Both the position numbers and the translations under genes were made by a program. Of a stretch of DNA of 64,000 nt, positions 17,398-25,907 are shown piece after piece. The stretch is from Firmicutes bacterium HGW-Firmicutes-9 (lineage in GTDB: Bacteria > Bacillota > Clostridia > Christensenellales > CAG-138): assembly GCA_002841395.1 (NCBI GenBank), contig PGZM01000004.1:1-64000 (forward strand), given 5' to 3'. Numbering within the stretch: position 1 is the stretch's first letter; every line of letters begins with the position of its first letter. The notes under the pieces are model-generated. The model was not told where the DNA came from. It saw only the letters and a program-made list of their open reading frames with translations, and did not search any database.

Positions 17398-18054
17398 ATG
17401 GAACGGCTGGATGATTTGCAGCACAATGGGCTGATGCTCTATCAGGATACGGACTACGAGCGCTTCAACGCAGATGCGCTCTGGCTCCTTTCGTTTTTGC
17501 GCCTTGGCGTGAAGGATCGCGTTGTGGAGTTGGGTTCCGGCACGGGGGTCATCTGCGTGCTGGGCGTGGACAATACCGGCGCTTCGTTCACGGGCGTGGA
17601 GCGGCAGGCGCGGCTTGTCGAACTCTCGCAAAAGAGCGCGGCGAGAAACGGGCAGCAAATTGCGTTTGTCTGCGCGGATGTATCGGCGGCTCCCGCGCTG
17701 CTGGGGCACGGCGCATTTTCAGCCGCTGTGATGAACCCGCCGTATTTTACAAGCGGCGAGAGGAGCGGGGATGTTTCCCGCAGCCTCACGCGGCACGATG
17801 CAGGCAGTTCTCTCGCGGCGTTTCTTTCCGCTGCCGCTGCACTACTGAAAAACAGTGGAAAGTTGTTTGTAATCTATCCCGCGGGCGCACTGAGCGAACT
17901 CTTCGCCGCGCTGGCGGAGCACAGGTTTGTGCCAAAGCGCATGAAGTTTGTCTACACCAAAGCGGGCAAAGATGCGCTGCGGGTGCTGATCGAGGCAAAA
18001 AAGGGTGGAAAGCCGGGACTGAGAGTAGAGCCTCCCTGGTACGTGGAAGAATAA
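17398..18054 (+). CDS. TrmN6-like tRNA (adenine-N6)-methyltransferase
   Basis: A 218-residue class I SAM-dependent methyltransferase. Motif I reads VVELGSGTGVICV, and the catalytic motif NPPYF is that of N6-adenine methylases. The N-terminal LDDLQHNGLMLYQD and ERFNADALWLLSF are typical for the YfiC/YabB family, which modifies A37 of tRNA1(Val). The family opens near MERLDDL, so the ATG at 17398 is the start; an upstream TTG would add ten residues but lies in the terminator. The messenger is predicted to be leaderless. Confidence 0.88.
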   Translation: MERLDDLQHNGLMLYQDTDYERFNADALWLLSFLRLGVKDRVVELGSGTGVICVLGVDNTGASFTGVERQARLVELSQKSAARNGQQIAFVCADVSAAPALLGHGAFSAAVMNPPYFTSGERSGDVSRSLTRHDAGSSLAAFLSAAAALLKNSGKLFVIYPAGALSELFAALAEHRFVPKRMKFVYTKAGKDALRVLIEAKKGGKPGLRVEPPWYVEE

Positions 18055-18055
18055 A

Positions 18056-18084
18056 AAGACCCGCCGAAGCGGGCCTTTGTTTGT
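18056..18084 (+). terminator. Terminator after the methyltransferase gene
   Basis: Stem AAAGACCCGC / GCGGGCCTTT with a CGAA loop and one mismatch, followed by GTTTG, right behind the stop codon. Confidence 0.7.
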
Positions 18085-18109
18085 GCAGTAGGACATTTTC
18101 GGTATGCTG

Positions 18110-18853
18110 TTACACAAGGGGGGATTCGCATGCTTTTCCCTGTATCAGCTCGAAGCAGAGATTGAAGACATCGTCACGCATCTCCTGCATCACGCTGCCG
18201 ATGCTGTCGTCCGTGACCACGGACATCATACCCGTTCCATAGTTGGAGATGATGCCGACTGCGGCATAGTGGATGCCGAGATCGCGCGCAAGCGGCGCCT
18301 CCGGCACCAACGTCTGGCCGATGATCTGCGCGCCGAACATACGAAACATTCTAACTTCCGCAGCGGTCTCAAAGCGCGGGCCTTCCGTGCAGCAGTAGAT
18401 CGCTCGACCGGAATACGGCATCTTTTTGCTGAGGATCAGGTGCTCCAGCTCGTCGTTGAGCTCAGGGCTGAAGACATCCTCCATGCCGGTGTGGAGCGCG
18501 AGGCGGTGTTCCTGTTCAAAGGAGGCCGGACGCTTCTTCGTCATATCGATAAAGTCGTTGACCAGGCATACCGTACCGACCTTGAAGCCGTAGTCGCACG
18601 CGCCGACGGAAGATAGACCGATGATATGCGTCACGCCCAGCATATGCATGGCGTAGATATTCGCGCGATAATTGATGTTCGCCGGGTCGTGATGAAACAA
18701 CACACCGTGGCGAAACCGGAAAATCACTTCCTGCCCGCATTCGAGTTTACCGCGATAAATGACAACGTCGCCATACGGCGTACCGATTGCTTCTTCTGTG
18801 TAGGGGATTGGCAGCGACTCGATGTTCGTGCCGCCGATGATCGCGAACTTCAT
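18110..18853 (-). CDS. MTAP-family purine nucleoside (methylthioadenosine) phosphorylase
   Basis: A 247-residue phosphorylase of the PNP/MTAP family. The phosphate site appears as IIGGTNIESLP, then FRHGVLFHHDPANINYRAN (substrate and phosphate contacts), and the base/sugar site as CCTEGPRFETAAEVRMFR. Members split methylthioadenosine or inosine/guanosine with phosphate. The divergently placed MtnA-like gene supports methylthioadenosine as substrate. The start at 18853 (MKFAIIGGT) has GAGGTG upstream; the longer frame to 18871 begins with TTG and lacks a site. Confidence 0.88.
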   Translation of the reverse strand: MKFAIIGGTNIESLPIPYTEEAIGTPYGDVVIYRGKLECGQEVIFRFRHGVLFHHDPANINYRANIYAMHMLGVTHIIGLSSVGACDYGFKVGTVCLVNDFIDMTKKRPASFEQEHRLALHTGMEDVFSPELNDELEHLILSKKMPYSGRAIYCCTEGPRFETAAEVRMFRMFGAQIIGQTLVPEAPLARDLGIHYAAVGIISNYGTGMMSVVTDDSIGSVMQEMRDDVFNLCFELIQGKACESPLV

Positions 18854-18977
18854 AATCAATTCACCTCTCAATGACTATACCATAGCGCGGCAGAAAAGTG
18901 TATACTGAAAGGGTACCTAAAAGATTTTTATGTTGTTTTATATCGATCCGATGAATCACCTTAAAAGGAGCGAACCT

Positions 18978-20015
18978 ATGTTGAGAGCCGACCATGATCT
19001 TGCATTCCTATTCATCTTTGAAAATATCGCCTGGTATGAGAACGGCGCTGTGCGCATCCTCGACCGCCGGATCTATCCCGCGCGGGAGGAGTTTGTCACC
19101 TGCTATACGCATCAGGAGGTCGCAAAAGCCATCACCGATATGGTGACCCAGAGCTACGGCCCGTTTCACGCGGCGGCGATGGGCATGGCGCTTGCGGCCT
19201 ATGAGTGCCGCGACAAGACAGCGTCGGAGCAGAAAGCATATCTGAAAGACGCGGCGACGTTGATCGCCAATGCCCGCCCGACCACGGCGCGCAAGATGCG
19301 CACCTGGACGGACGACTGCGAGCGGGACGCGTTTGCGGCCATCGACGCGGGCAAGAACGCCTGCGATGCGATCATGGCAGGCGCGGTAGCCAAATTTTCC
19401 CGTCGTTACGATCGATTTGACCGCGAGGCGCGCTTCTTCCTCGAGAAGATTCCGAAGAACCCCACGATCATGACGCAGTGCTATGGCGACGCGGACGTCG
19501 GCATGCTCGTGCGCGCGCTGAAGGAGCGCGGCGACGAGGCGAAGTTCTTTACGCCGGAAACGAGGCCGTATTTGCAGGGCGCGCGCCTGACCGCGAGCGT
19601 GATCTGCGATATGGGCTACGAAGTTACGTTGATTACCGACAACATGCCCGGCTATGTGCTGGGAAACAAGCATGTGGATCTCTTCACGACCTCTGCGGAC
19701 GTGATCACCCTCGACGGGCACGTGGTCAACAAGGTTGGCACCTTCCAGATTGCACTTTGCGCAAATTATTACGGCGTGCCGTACTATGTCGCAGGATTTC
19801 CCGATCGTACACATCCCGATATCGCATCCGTACACATCGAGGAGCGCAACGGCGACGAGGTGCGCCACGCGATGGGTGTGCTGACCTGCAAGGAAGGCGT
19901 CAAGGGGTTCTATCCCGCGTTTGACATCACGCCGCCGGAGCTGGTCACCGGTGTTGCGACGGATATCGGCGTACTCAAACCGACGGAGCTGCAGGGCTAT
20001 CAACCCGCAGAGTAA
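18978..20015 (+). CDS. MtnA-like methylthioribose-1-phosphate isomerase
   Basis: A 345-residue protein of the eIF2B alpha/MtnA superfamily. MtnA turns methylthioribose-1-phosphate into methylthioribulose-1-phosphate after MTA phosphorylase. The catalytic pair appears to be kept: Cys168 in MTQCYGDADVG and Asp241 in TTSADVITLDG, close to Cys160/Asp240 of characterised MtnA. The end reads YPAFDITPPELVTGVATDIGV, as in MtnA. The sequence is divergent (for example THCNTGGLAT-type bases are replaced by TQCYGDAD), so another sugar-phosphate substrate such as ribose-1,5-bisphosphate is possible. Start 18978 is set by AAAAGGAG seven bases upstream. The MTAP-type gene lies back to back with it. Confidence 0.8.
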   Translation: MLRADHDLAFLFIFENIAWYENGAVRILDRRIYPAREEFVTCYTHQEVAKAITDMVTQSYGPFHAAAMGMALAAYECRDKTASEQKAYLKDAATLIANARPTTARKMRTWTDDCERDAFAAIDAGKNACDAIMAGAVAKFSRRYDRFDREARFFLEKIPKNPTIMTQCYGDADVGMLVRALKERGDEAKFFTPETRPYLQGARLTASVICDMGYEVTLITDNMPGYVLGNKHVDLFTTSADVITLDGHVVNKVGTFQIALCANYYGVPYYVAGFPDRTHPDIASVHIEERNGDEVRHAMGVLTCKEGVKGFYPAFDITPPELVTGVATDIGVLKPTELQGYQPAE

Positions 20016-20030
20016 AAGAAGCGAAACATA

Positions 20031-20062
20031 AAAAACCGGCGGCTAGTAAGCCGCCGGTTTTG
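20031..20062. terminator. Bidirectional terminator between converging genes
   Basis: A perfect 12-bp stem (20033-20044 with 20049-20060) with an AGTA loop, flanked by A and T runs. Serves the MtnA-like gene and the leftward surface-protein operon. Confidence 0.92.
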
Positions 20063-20075
20063 TGTTGCTTGGTTG

Positions 20076-21299
20076 TTATCCGACATAGCGGATTTTGATG
20101 TCCCGCGTGCCTGGCATCATCATGATCCATGTGTTGCCGGGTTCCAGCCGCAGCGGCGTTCCGTCGTAGAGCAGATACGTGGTCGTGTCCGCAAGCGTCG
20201 GTCTGTTCCATGTGCCGAAAACGGCGCGCCCGTTGACGAAATACATGCAGTCGCCTTTTCCCGTGAGCATGACGCTGCGATACGTACCGTCGAGCGAGGA
20301 GACGCGCACAAACTGCACGATCAGATTCTGCACCGTGATCGGGTCGTTGGAGTAACCCAGCACGTCGTCTGTCGGCGTGAGAGAGTTGCTCTCGCCCAGA
20401 ACTTTTTTGGAGTTCTTATCGCTGCGGATAAACACGTTTCTCACCACGTCATAGGTAAAGAGCACGCGTTCGGAGTCCGAACTGGTGAAGGGAATGCCGA
20501 CGCTGCGAACTTCCTTGCCCTTTTCGTATTCGACGCCTTTTTCAAAGACAAAACGTGTTTGGCTGATCTCCGGCGAGATATCGCCGTGTGTCTCGACATA
20601 GGCTTTCAGCTGGAAGAAGTGCGTGTATTCCTCGATCGAGGTGATGGTTTTATCGTGATAAAAGAACGATTCGGCATCACCTGTATTTTCGATGTAGTTC
20701 GAAAGCCCGCTGTCTTTGAGCAGCGGATATCCCTCCGGCGCGAGCTCAGGATCTCCCAGCGAAACATACAGCCCGCTCCACTCCAAGGCGGTCTCTGCCA
20801 TGTACGCGCGCGAGGTGCGTACAGGTCCGACGCGCTCCGGCAGCGTGTCCGAAAACAGCGCGAGATATCGCGTGCTGTGATCCGCGCGGTCAAGCGGGAA
20901 CTCGTAGACGATGTCCGCGAGCATCAGCGCGGTCTGCGGGCGCGCCTGCGCCGCGTTGTCGATAGAGACCAGCACCGGCCGATACACGGCGTCTGCCGGC
21001 AGCGTGCGCCCTGTGGTGGGCGAGATGCCACCGTTCAACGGGGTGGGCGAGGGAGTCGCGTCGGCGGCCTCCTCCGTGCGCAGCACAGGGGTCACGCGCG
21101 GCGTTGCCGTCGTTTCCTCCTGCGTCTCTTCGCTTGCGTCGGTGACGATAACGACCTGCGCGCTCTCCGCGTCGTCCTGCTGCAGCGGTATGCCCGTGAC
21201 GGTTTCAATCACCGAGCAGCCGGAGAACAGCAGCGTCAGCCCCGCGAAAAGCGCGAGTAGACGGACGGGGCGGCGCGATTTGGTTCGCGCGCTATTCAT
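20076..21299 (-). CDS. DUF3048 (YerB-like) lipoprotein
   Basis: A 407-residue secreted lipoprotein. A signal peptide ends in the lipobox LFSGC (Cys about residue 28), followed by a low-complexity Thr/Glu/Pro linker to about residue 95. Then come two DUF3048 parts: RPVLVSIDNAAQARPQTAL and DIVYEFPLDRADHSTRYLALF, and a C-terminal VQNLIVQFVRVSS with EPGNTWIMMMPG. YerB-type proteins are of unknown job. The first eight bases overlap the end of the upstream paralogue (ATGAATAG), so the two are translationally coupled. Confidence 0.92.
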   Translation of the reverse strand: MNSARTKSRRPVRLLALFAGLTLLFSGCSVIETVTGIPLQQDDAESAQVVIVTDASEETQEETTATPRVTPVLRTEEAADATPSPTPLNGGISPTTGRTLPADAVYRPVLVSIDNAAQARPQTALMLADIVYEFPLDRADHSTRYLALFSDTLPERVGPVRTSRAYMAETALEWSGLYVSLGDPELAPEGYPLLKDSGLSNYIENTGDAESFFYHDKTITSIEEYTHFFQLKAYVETHGDISPEISQTRFVFEKGVEYEKGKEVRSVGIPFTSSDSERVLFTYDVVRNVFIRSDKNSKKVLGESNSLTPTDDVLGYSNDPITVQNLIVQFVRVSSLDGTYRSVMLTGKGDCMYFVNGRAVFGTWNRPTLADTTTYLLYDGTPLRLEPGNTWIMMMPGTRDIKIRYVG

Positions 21300-22494
21300 A
21301 CGTCACCGGAAATGCGGACGGATGCACGGCAATCCAGGTGTTGCCCGGCTCGAGCGTGACGAGGGAGCCGTCGTCCAGCATGTAGGTTGTGAAATCTTCC
21401 GCGGTCGGGCGCGACCAGGTGCCGGTCACGTGCTGCCCGTTGATGAAATAGTCGCATTTGCCGCTGCCGATCATCTCGCAGGTGCGGCGGTGTTTGGGGT
21501 CTTCCTTAACCGAGCCGTACTCCACATACTGCACGATGAGGTTCTGCACGTTCATCTGCTCGGTGATGTAGTTTTCGCCGTGGTCGGTCAGCGTGCGCGT
21601 CATGGCCGGCTCTCCGCTTTCATAGCGGTAGAGGCGGTTGGTCTGCGCGTCATAGGTAAACCAGATCCAGTTCGGGTCTTTGTGGTTGTCATAGGGCAGG
21701 GTCACTTTGGTAAACGGCGTGCCGTTTTCATAGGTGATGCCTTCCTGGAAATTGAAGCGCTTGGCCTGCCTCGCTTCGTGCTCGCCGTAATAGCGGTTCA
21801 CGAGCGCCGCGATGCGGTAATACAGCGCGTGCACGCTGCTTCTACCGGTCTCCGTCAGGCGGAACTTATAGCCGTTTTCCGCCTCAAGATCGTCATATGC
21901 GCCCTGTGTGGGGTAATATTTTTTGCTGAATCCCGCGAAATCGCCCTTAGGCAGATACAGCGTGATCAGATCCTGCGGCAGCCTGCGATACGGCTTTTTC
22001 AGCACGACATAGCCTTCGTGCAGATACATGCAGTCCCACTCCTGGACCATGTCGATGATGTAGTAGCGCGTGGAACGGACAGGACCCGCGTAGGCAGGAT
22101 AGGTGTCGTTGTAGAGCGCCTGAAAGCGCGTGATTGCGGCCTCTGCGAGAAACTCGTAGACGATATCCGCTTCCATCAGCGATGTTTGCGGTTTTGCGCC
22201 GTTGGAGTTGTCGATGGACAGGATGAACGGACGAAGCGGCGTGCCTTCGGGGATCTCACGCCCGGAGGTCAACGAACGATTGACCGGCTTTGGCGTGGGC
22301 GTGGGAGAAGGGGTCGGCGTAGCGGTCGGCGAAGGCGTCGCGGTGACGACGGGCACTGCTGTTTCGACGGGTGTTGCCGCCGCCGGAGCGGAGGCAGGCG
22401 CGCAACTGCCGAGCAGAAGCGCAAGCGCAAACGCGCCGCAAAGCGCGCGTACGCGGCGACTACGAGACTGACGGATTGTCGAAGTATGTATCAT
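21292..22494 (-). CDS. DUF3048 (YerB-like) lipoprotein, second paralogue
   Basis: A 400-residue lipoprotein with a basic N-terminus, hydrophobic segment and lipobox LLGSC. A Pro/Thr/Ser linker of the PTPSPTPT kind follows (about residues 45-70). The DUF3048 core is well kept: FILSIDNSNGAKPQTSLMEA, DIVYEFLAEAAITRFQALY, VQNLIVQYVEYGS, CDYFINGQHVTGTWSRP. Start 22494 is chosen because AAAGGA lies at the right distance; a longer frame to 22599 overlaps the upstream gene without a site. Substrate unknown; the tandem with its neighbour suggests two versions of one surface function. Confidence 0.92.
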   Translation of the reverse strand: MIHTSTIRQSRSRRVRALCGAFALALLLGSCAPASAPAAATPVETAVPVVTATPSPTATPTPSPTPTPKPVNRSLTSGREIPEGTPLRPFILSIDNSNGAKPQTSLMEADIVYEFLAEAAITRFQALYNDTYPAYAGPVRSTRYYIIDMVQEWDCMYLHEGYVVLKKPYRRLPQDLITLYLPKGDFAGFSKKYYPTQGAYDDLEAENGYKFRLTETGRSSVHALYYRIAALVNRYYGEHEARQAKRFNFQEGITYENGTPFTKVTLPYDNHKDPNWIWFTYDAQTNRLYRYESGEPAMTRTLTDHGENYITEQMNVQNLIVQYVEYGSVKEDPKHRRTCEMIGSGKCDYFINGQHVTGTWSRPTAEDFTTYMLDDGSLVTLEPGNTWIAVHPSAFPVTYE

Positions 22495-22561
22495 CAGAAG
22501 TTCGGTTCCTTTCGTCGGTGAGGATGAATGGGGTTTCAGCTGGGCGGAAGCGTCCGCTGCG

Positions 22562-23296
22562 TCAACCCTTCCTGTTCTTACGCGAGAGCAGAACCACAAC
22601 GAGGATCACAACGGCAAGCAGCAGTCCGCCGCCGATATAGAGCACCATGGGATTCACGCTGGAAATGCTGACCGGCTGGGCAGTTTCTGCAGCGGGCGTT
22701 GCGGATTCCGGCGCTGCGGTCACTTCCGGCGTCGCGGTGATTTCCGGCGTGGGAGAAGGCGTCGGCACAGGCGTTGCGGGTACCCAGGGCGTAACCGCGG
22801 GCGCAGGAAGCGCGGCGGAGCCTGCGGTGATGCCGCCGTCCTCGATTGCGACGTAAGCTTTGGTTTGGTTATAGTCCGCGTCAACACGCGTGACGATGCC
22901 GCTGGTGATGCTCACCGCACTGCCCGTTTCGGAGAGCAGCCGGAAGCGCAAGGTCAGCAGCGTGCCCGCACCTTCAAGCCCCAGCGCGCTGGCGCAGGCG
23001 ATGCGCACGCGACCCGGAACATCCGAATTCGCGACGGTGTATTGCGCGGCAAACAGGTCGCCGGGCGTCATGGAGACAAACTCCAACGCGGCGCTGTCGT
23101 AGTTGAGGTCAAACTGAACGGAGTCTACGCCTGCGCAGTTGTCGAGCAGCACGGGCAGGTCGATCTGACCGCCGTTTTCACCGCTGACGGTGCCGACCTG
23201 GATCATGACGATCTCTTCTTCGGCGCGCGCTTGCGCCGGAAACGCGAACAGGACGGTAAACAGCAGAGCGGTAAAAATTACAAGCGTACGTTTCAT
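22562..23296 (-). CDS. Membrane-anchored cohesin-domain surface protein
   Basis: A 244-residue protein. A signal peptide (cleavage near AQARAEE) is followed by a cohesin-type beta-sandwich (about residues 25-150: VGTVSGENGGQIDLPVLL, VDSVQFDLNYDSAALEFVS, FRLLSETGSAVSITSG). Next is a Pro/Thr-rich linker with PTPSPTPEITATP, and a C-terminal membrane helix LYIGGGLLLAVVILVVVLL with a basic end, so the domain faces outside. Cohesins bind dockerins in cellulosomes, but cohesin-like folds also act elsewhere. No dockerin gene is in this window. It heads the operon with the two DUF3048 lipoproteins. Start 23296 has GAGGTG upstream. Confidence 0.85.
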   Translation of the reverse strand: MKRTLVIFTALLFTVLFAFPAQARAEEEIVMIQVGTVSGENGGQIDLPVLLDNCAGVDSVQFDLNYDSAALEFVSMTPGDLFAAQYTVANSDVPGRVRIACASALGLEGAGTLLTLRFRLLSETGSAVSITSGIVTRVDADYNQTKAYVAIEDGGITAGSAALPAPAVTPWVPATPVPTPSPTPEITATPEVTAAPESATPAAETAQPVSISSVNPMVLYIGGGLLLAVVILVVVLLSRKNRKG

Positions 23297-23504
23297 CGAT
23301 TGCACCTCAAACATAAAAACGGTATGATAGAAGACACGGAAAAACTGTATCCTATATGGTACAGCAAATCGCGGGCGAAGTCAATTTGACCGGCCCCGGC
23401 AGACGCGCAAAAACGCGCGAAAACAGGCGGTTTCCGTGCAGAAGAAAAACGGCGTTTTGGCAAACGATTGTGTCACGCCGTATGGAAGACAGGACGGCGG
23501 AATC

Positions 23505-24359
23505 ATGGAGAATATCGGGTACTATAACGGCACATTTGCACCGCTGGAACAGCTGATGATTCCCGCGCTCGACCGCGGGGTTTATTTCGGCGACGGGGTC
23601 TATGAAGCGCTTCGCGTGGAGCGGCATCGCTTCTTCGCGCTGGAAGAGCATCTCTCGCGGTTTCGCGCGAGCCTTGCGTTTCTGCGCATCGATTTTTCGA
23701 TGACGGATGAGGCACTGACACAGATTTTGCAGGAGGCGGCAGATCGCGTGGAGAGCGATTCCCAGCAGCTTTATTTTCAGGTAACCCGCGGCACGGCGAT
23801 CCGTACGCATGCATTTCCGGAAAAGGCGGAGGCAAACCTTATGGTGTTCACGCGCGGTGTACCACTGGCGGATCTTGCCGAGTATCGTCGCGTGACAGTG
23901 TTGGAAGACACGCGCTGGAGCCACTGTAACATCAAGTCGTTAAACCTGATTCCGAGCGTACTTGCCGCGCAAACCGCAAAGGAGTGCGGCTGCGCCGAGG
24001 CGGTGTTCCATAAAAACGGACTGGTCAGCGAATGCTCCAGCTCCAATCTGTTGATGCTCAAAGACGGCGTGCTGCGCACACATCCCGCGGACGAGCACAT
24101 CCTGCCGGGGGTAACGCGCGCACATTTTCTGATGCTGGCACGGCGACTGAACATCCCCGTGGAGGAGACCGCGTTTACACTTGCGGAGATGGAGGACGCG
24201 GACGAACTGATGATTACGAGCACCAGCGCACACGGTCTGCCAGTCGGTTTTGTGGATGACAGGCCGGTCTGCGGGCGGGACGAAGCGCTGCTGCGGCTGC
24301 TGCAAAAAGCGTATCGCGAGTATTTCTGGGATACGCTGGGTATCTCAATCAATCTTTAA
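23505..24359 (+). CDS. dat: D-amino acid aminotransferase
   Basis: A 284-residue PLP enzyme of fold type IV. It matches D-amino acid transaminase: DRGVYFGDGVYEALRV, YFQVTRGTAIRTHAFP, the PLP lysine in CNIKSLNLIPSV, and ECSSSNLLMLKDGVLRTHP. It makes D-glutamate or D-alanine for the cell wall from alpha-keto acids. Branched-chain aminotransferase is the alternative, but RTHP and the arginine pattern favour Dat. The start is set at 23505 (MENIGYYNG); upstream in-frame codons lack a ribosome binding site. Stands alone, divergent from the surface-protein operon. Confidence 0.9.
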   Translation: MENIGYYNGTFAPLEQLMIPALDRGVYFGDGVYEALRVERHRFFALEEHLSRFRASLAFLRIDFSMTDEALTQILQEAADRVESDSQQLYFQVTRGTAIRTHAFPEKAEANLMVFTRGVPLADLAEYRRVTVLEDTRWSHCNIKSLNLIPSVLAAQTAKECGCAEAVFHKNGLVSECSSSNLLMLKDGVLRTHPADEHILPGVTRAHFLMLARRLNIPVEETAFTLAEMEDADELMITSTSAHGLPVGFVDDRPVCGRDEALLRLLQKAYREYFWDTLGISINL

Positions 24360-24378
24360 ACATTTGCAGCAACAGAGC

Positions 24379-24406
24379 AAAAAAACGGCACCCTTTCGGG
24401 TGCCGT
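24379..24406 (-). terminator. Terminator between converging dat and GGDEF genes
   Basis: A 9-bp stem (24385-24393 with 24398-24406) with a four-base loop. On the minus strand it is followed by a run of T, so it mainly ends the GGDEF transcript. Confidence 0.88.
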
Positions 24407-24421
24407 CGATGTTTCATTCGT

Positions 24422-25774
24422 TCAGCAGTGGATCGTGGTTCTGTCCCGTCCTGCGTTCTTGGAGCGGTAAAGCGCTTCATCCGCGTTGGCGATGAGCTCC
24501 ATCTCGCCTGTGATCGTCGTTTCCGGCATGGAGTCGAGGCCGATGCTGATCGTGACGCAAATCTGGTTCTCGCCATACATCGTCACGTTCTCGCGCACGA
24601 TATGCCGCACGCGTTCGGCGATGGCCAGCGCATCCTCTTTGTTTGCGCCGGGTAGAATCACCATAAACTCCTCTCCGCCGTAGCGCAGGAGGATATCGCC
24701 CTCGCGAATGCCCTGGCGAATCTGGTTTGCGATGTTGCGCAGTACGCGATCGCCCACGACGTGGCCATAGGTGTCGTTCACCTGCTTGAAATGGTCGATA
24801 TCGAACATCAGCAGCGCGAGGGGAGCCCCGCGGCGCACCGAGCGGGAATATTCCTCGTGCAGGCGCACCATGCCGAATCTGCGGTTGAGTATGCCCGTAA
24901 GCGGGTCGAGCGCGGCGAGTTTTTGCAGCTGCTCGTGCTCCAACGCGTTGTGCAGCGCGACGGCGAGGCTTTGCGAAAAGATCGAAAGCTGACGCACCAT
25001 CTCTGCCTGAAACGGCTCGGCTTTTGCAAGCAGAATCACGGCGATGGGCACGCTCTTGAATTTCACGGGTTCAACGATCACCTGCTTGGGGTGAAACTGC
25101 GTCAGCGTGCTTTCGACGATGATCTCGTCGGGGTGCGAAATGGTGATGTTCTCGCCCTTGGAAAACGCGCGCAAAATGTGCGCGTCCTGCGAAAGCGCCT
25201 GCGCCTCACGGATGCCGAAACTGTGCAGCACGACCACCTCGCCCTCCTGCTCCAGCAGAAGCGCGCCTGCGTCGGCGCCCGTACCCTTCATCACGCGATC
25301 GAGCGCGTATTCGCCCAACGTGTGCAAATCCAGCTGGCTGGAGAAGATCGCGGTAAAATTCTTGATGTCGTCGAGCATTCTGAGCGAACTTGCGAACGCC
25401 GCAATCAGCTCGTTGAACGATTGCGCGCTCTGGCCGAACTCATCGTTCGTCTCGATGGGGACGCTGCAATGCTCGGGGTCGCAGTCGCCGATCTTGCCGT
25501 TTTCCGAAATGGTGATGATGGAGCCCTTGACTTCCTGCATCTTCCCGGTCAACACCGTCAGCTTGCTCTTGACCGTCACGCCCGTGAGGACGATGTTGAC
25601 AAAGCCGACGAGAACGCCCGCGATGGCACATGAGGCAAGAAACAAGCTGCTGAAGGCGATGGTGCGAGGCACGCCGAGCAGCAGCATGAAAAACGGGAAA
25701 ACGATACCGATGACGAGACCGAACCCGATCATTCGGGTGGCAAGCCGGAAAAAAGTGTTTGGCAAACGACGCAT
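24422..25774 (-). CDS. Membrane diguanylate cyclase with HAMP, GAF and GGDEF domains
   Basis: A 450-residue signalling protein. Two N-terminal membrane helices (about 12-32 and 38-60) lead into a HAMP-like linker, a GAF-like domain (about 130-275) and a GGDEF domain with LDPLTGILNRR, FDIDHFKQVNDTYGH and the active-site motif GGEEF. No EAL domain is present, so it should make cyclic di-GMP rather than break it. GGEEF is a functional variant. The start is at 25774, because AGGAGG lies four bases before this ATG; a frame reaching 25825 has no site. Two tandem 43-base repeats lie in the leader. Confidence 0.93.
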   Translation of the reverse strand: MRRLPNTFFRLATRMIGFGLVIGIVFPFFMLLLGVPRTIAFSSLFLASCAIAGVLVGFVNIVLTGVTVKSKLTVLTGKMQEVKGSIITISENGKIGDCDPEHCSVPIETNDEFGQSAQSFNELIAAFASSLRMLDDIKNFTAIFSSQLDLHTLGEYALDRVMKGTGADAGALLLEQEGEVVVLHSFGIREAQALSQDAHILRAFSKGENITISHPDEIIVESTLTQFHPKQVIVEPVKFKSVPIAVILLAKAEPFQAEMVRQLSIFSQSLAVALHNALEHEQLQKLAALDPLTGILNRRFGMVRLHEEYSRSVRRGAPLALLMFDIDHFKQVNDTYGHVVGDRVLRNIANQIRQGIREGDILLRYGGEEFMVILPGANKEDALAIAERVRHIVRENVTMYGENQICVTISIGLDSMPETTITGEMELIANADEALYRSKNAGRDRTTIHC

Positions 25775-25800
25775 GGGACCTCCTGTTTTGTTGAACAATG

Positions 25801-25889
25801 AAAGCATTCTCTCTCTTGCTTTCACTATCTTCTATCACTGAAACGTAAAGCGCTCTCTCTTTCGCTTTAAATCTCTTTTATCACAGAAA
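25801..25889 (-). repeat. Two tandem 43-bp repeats upstream of the GGDEF gene
   Basis: Copies at 25801-25843 and 25847-25889 align without gaps at 34 of 43 positions. Each contains an AAAGC / GCTTT inverted pair. They lie between the GGDEF gene start and the cyclase stop, so they could be regulator binding sites or RNA hairpins in the leader. Confidence 0.75.
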
Positions 25890-25907
25890 GACAATCGATC
25901 TTTTTCT

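Noticed and set aside
20073..22521. Two long plus-strand frames opposite the DUF3048 genes
   Set aside because: Both mirror real lipoprotein genes; the products are arginine- and valine-rich with no domain.
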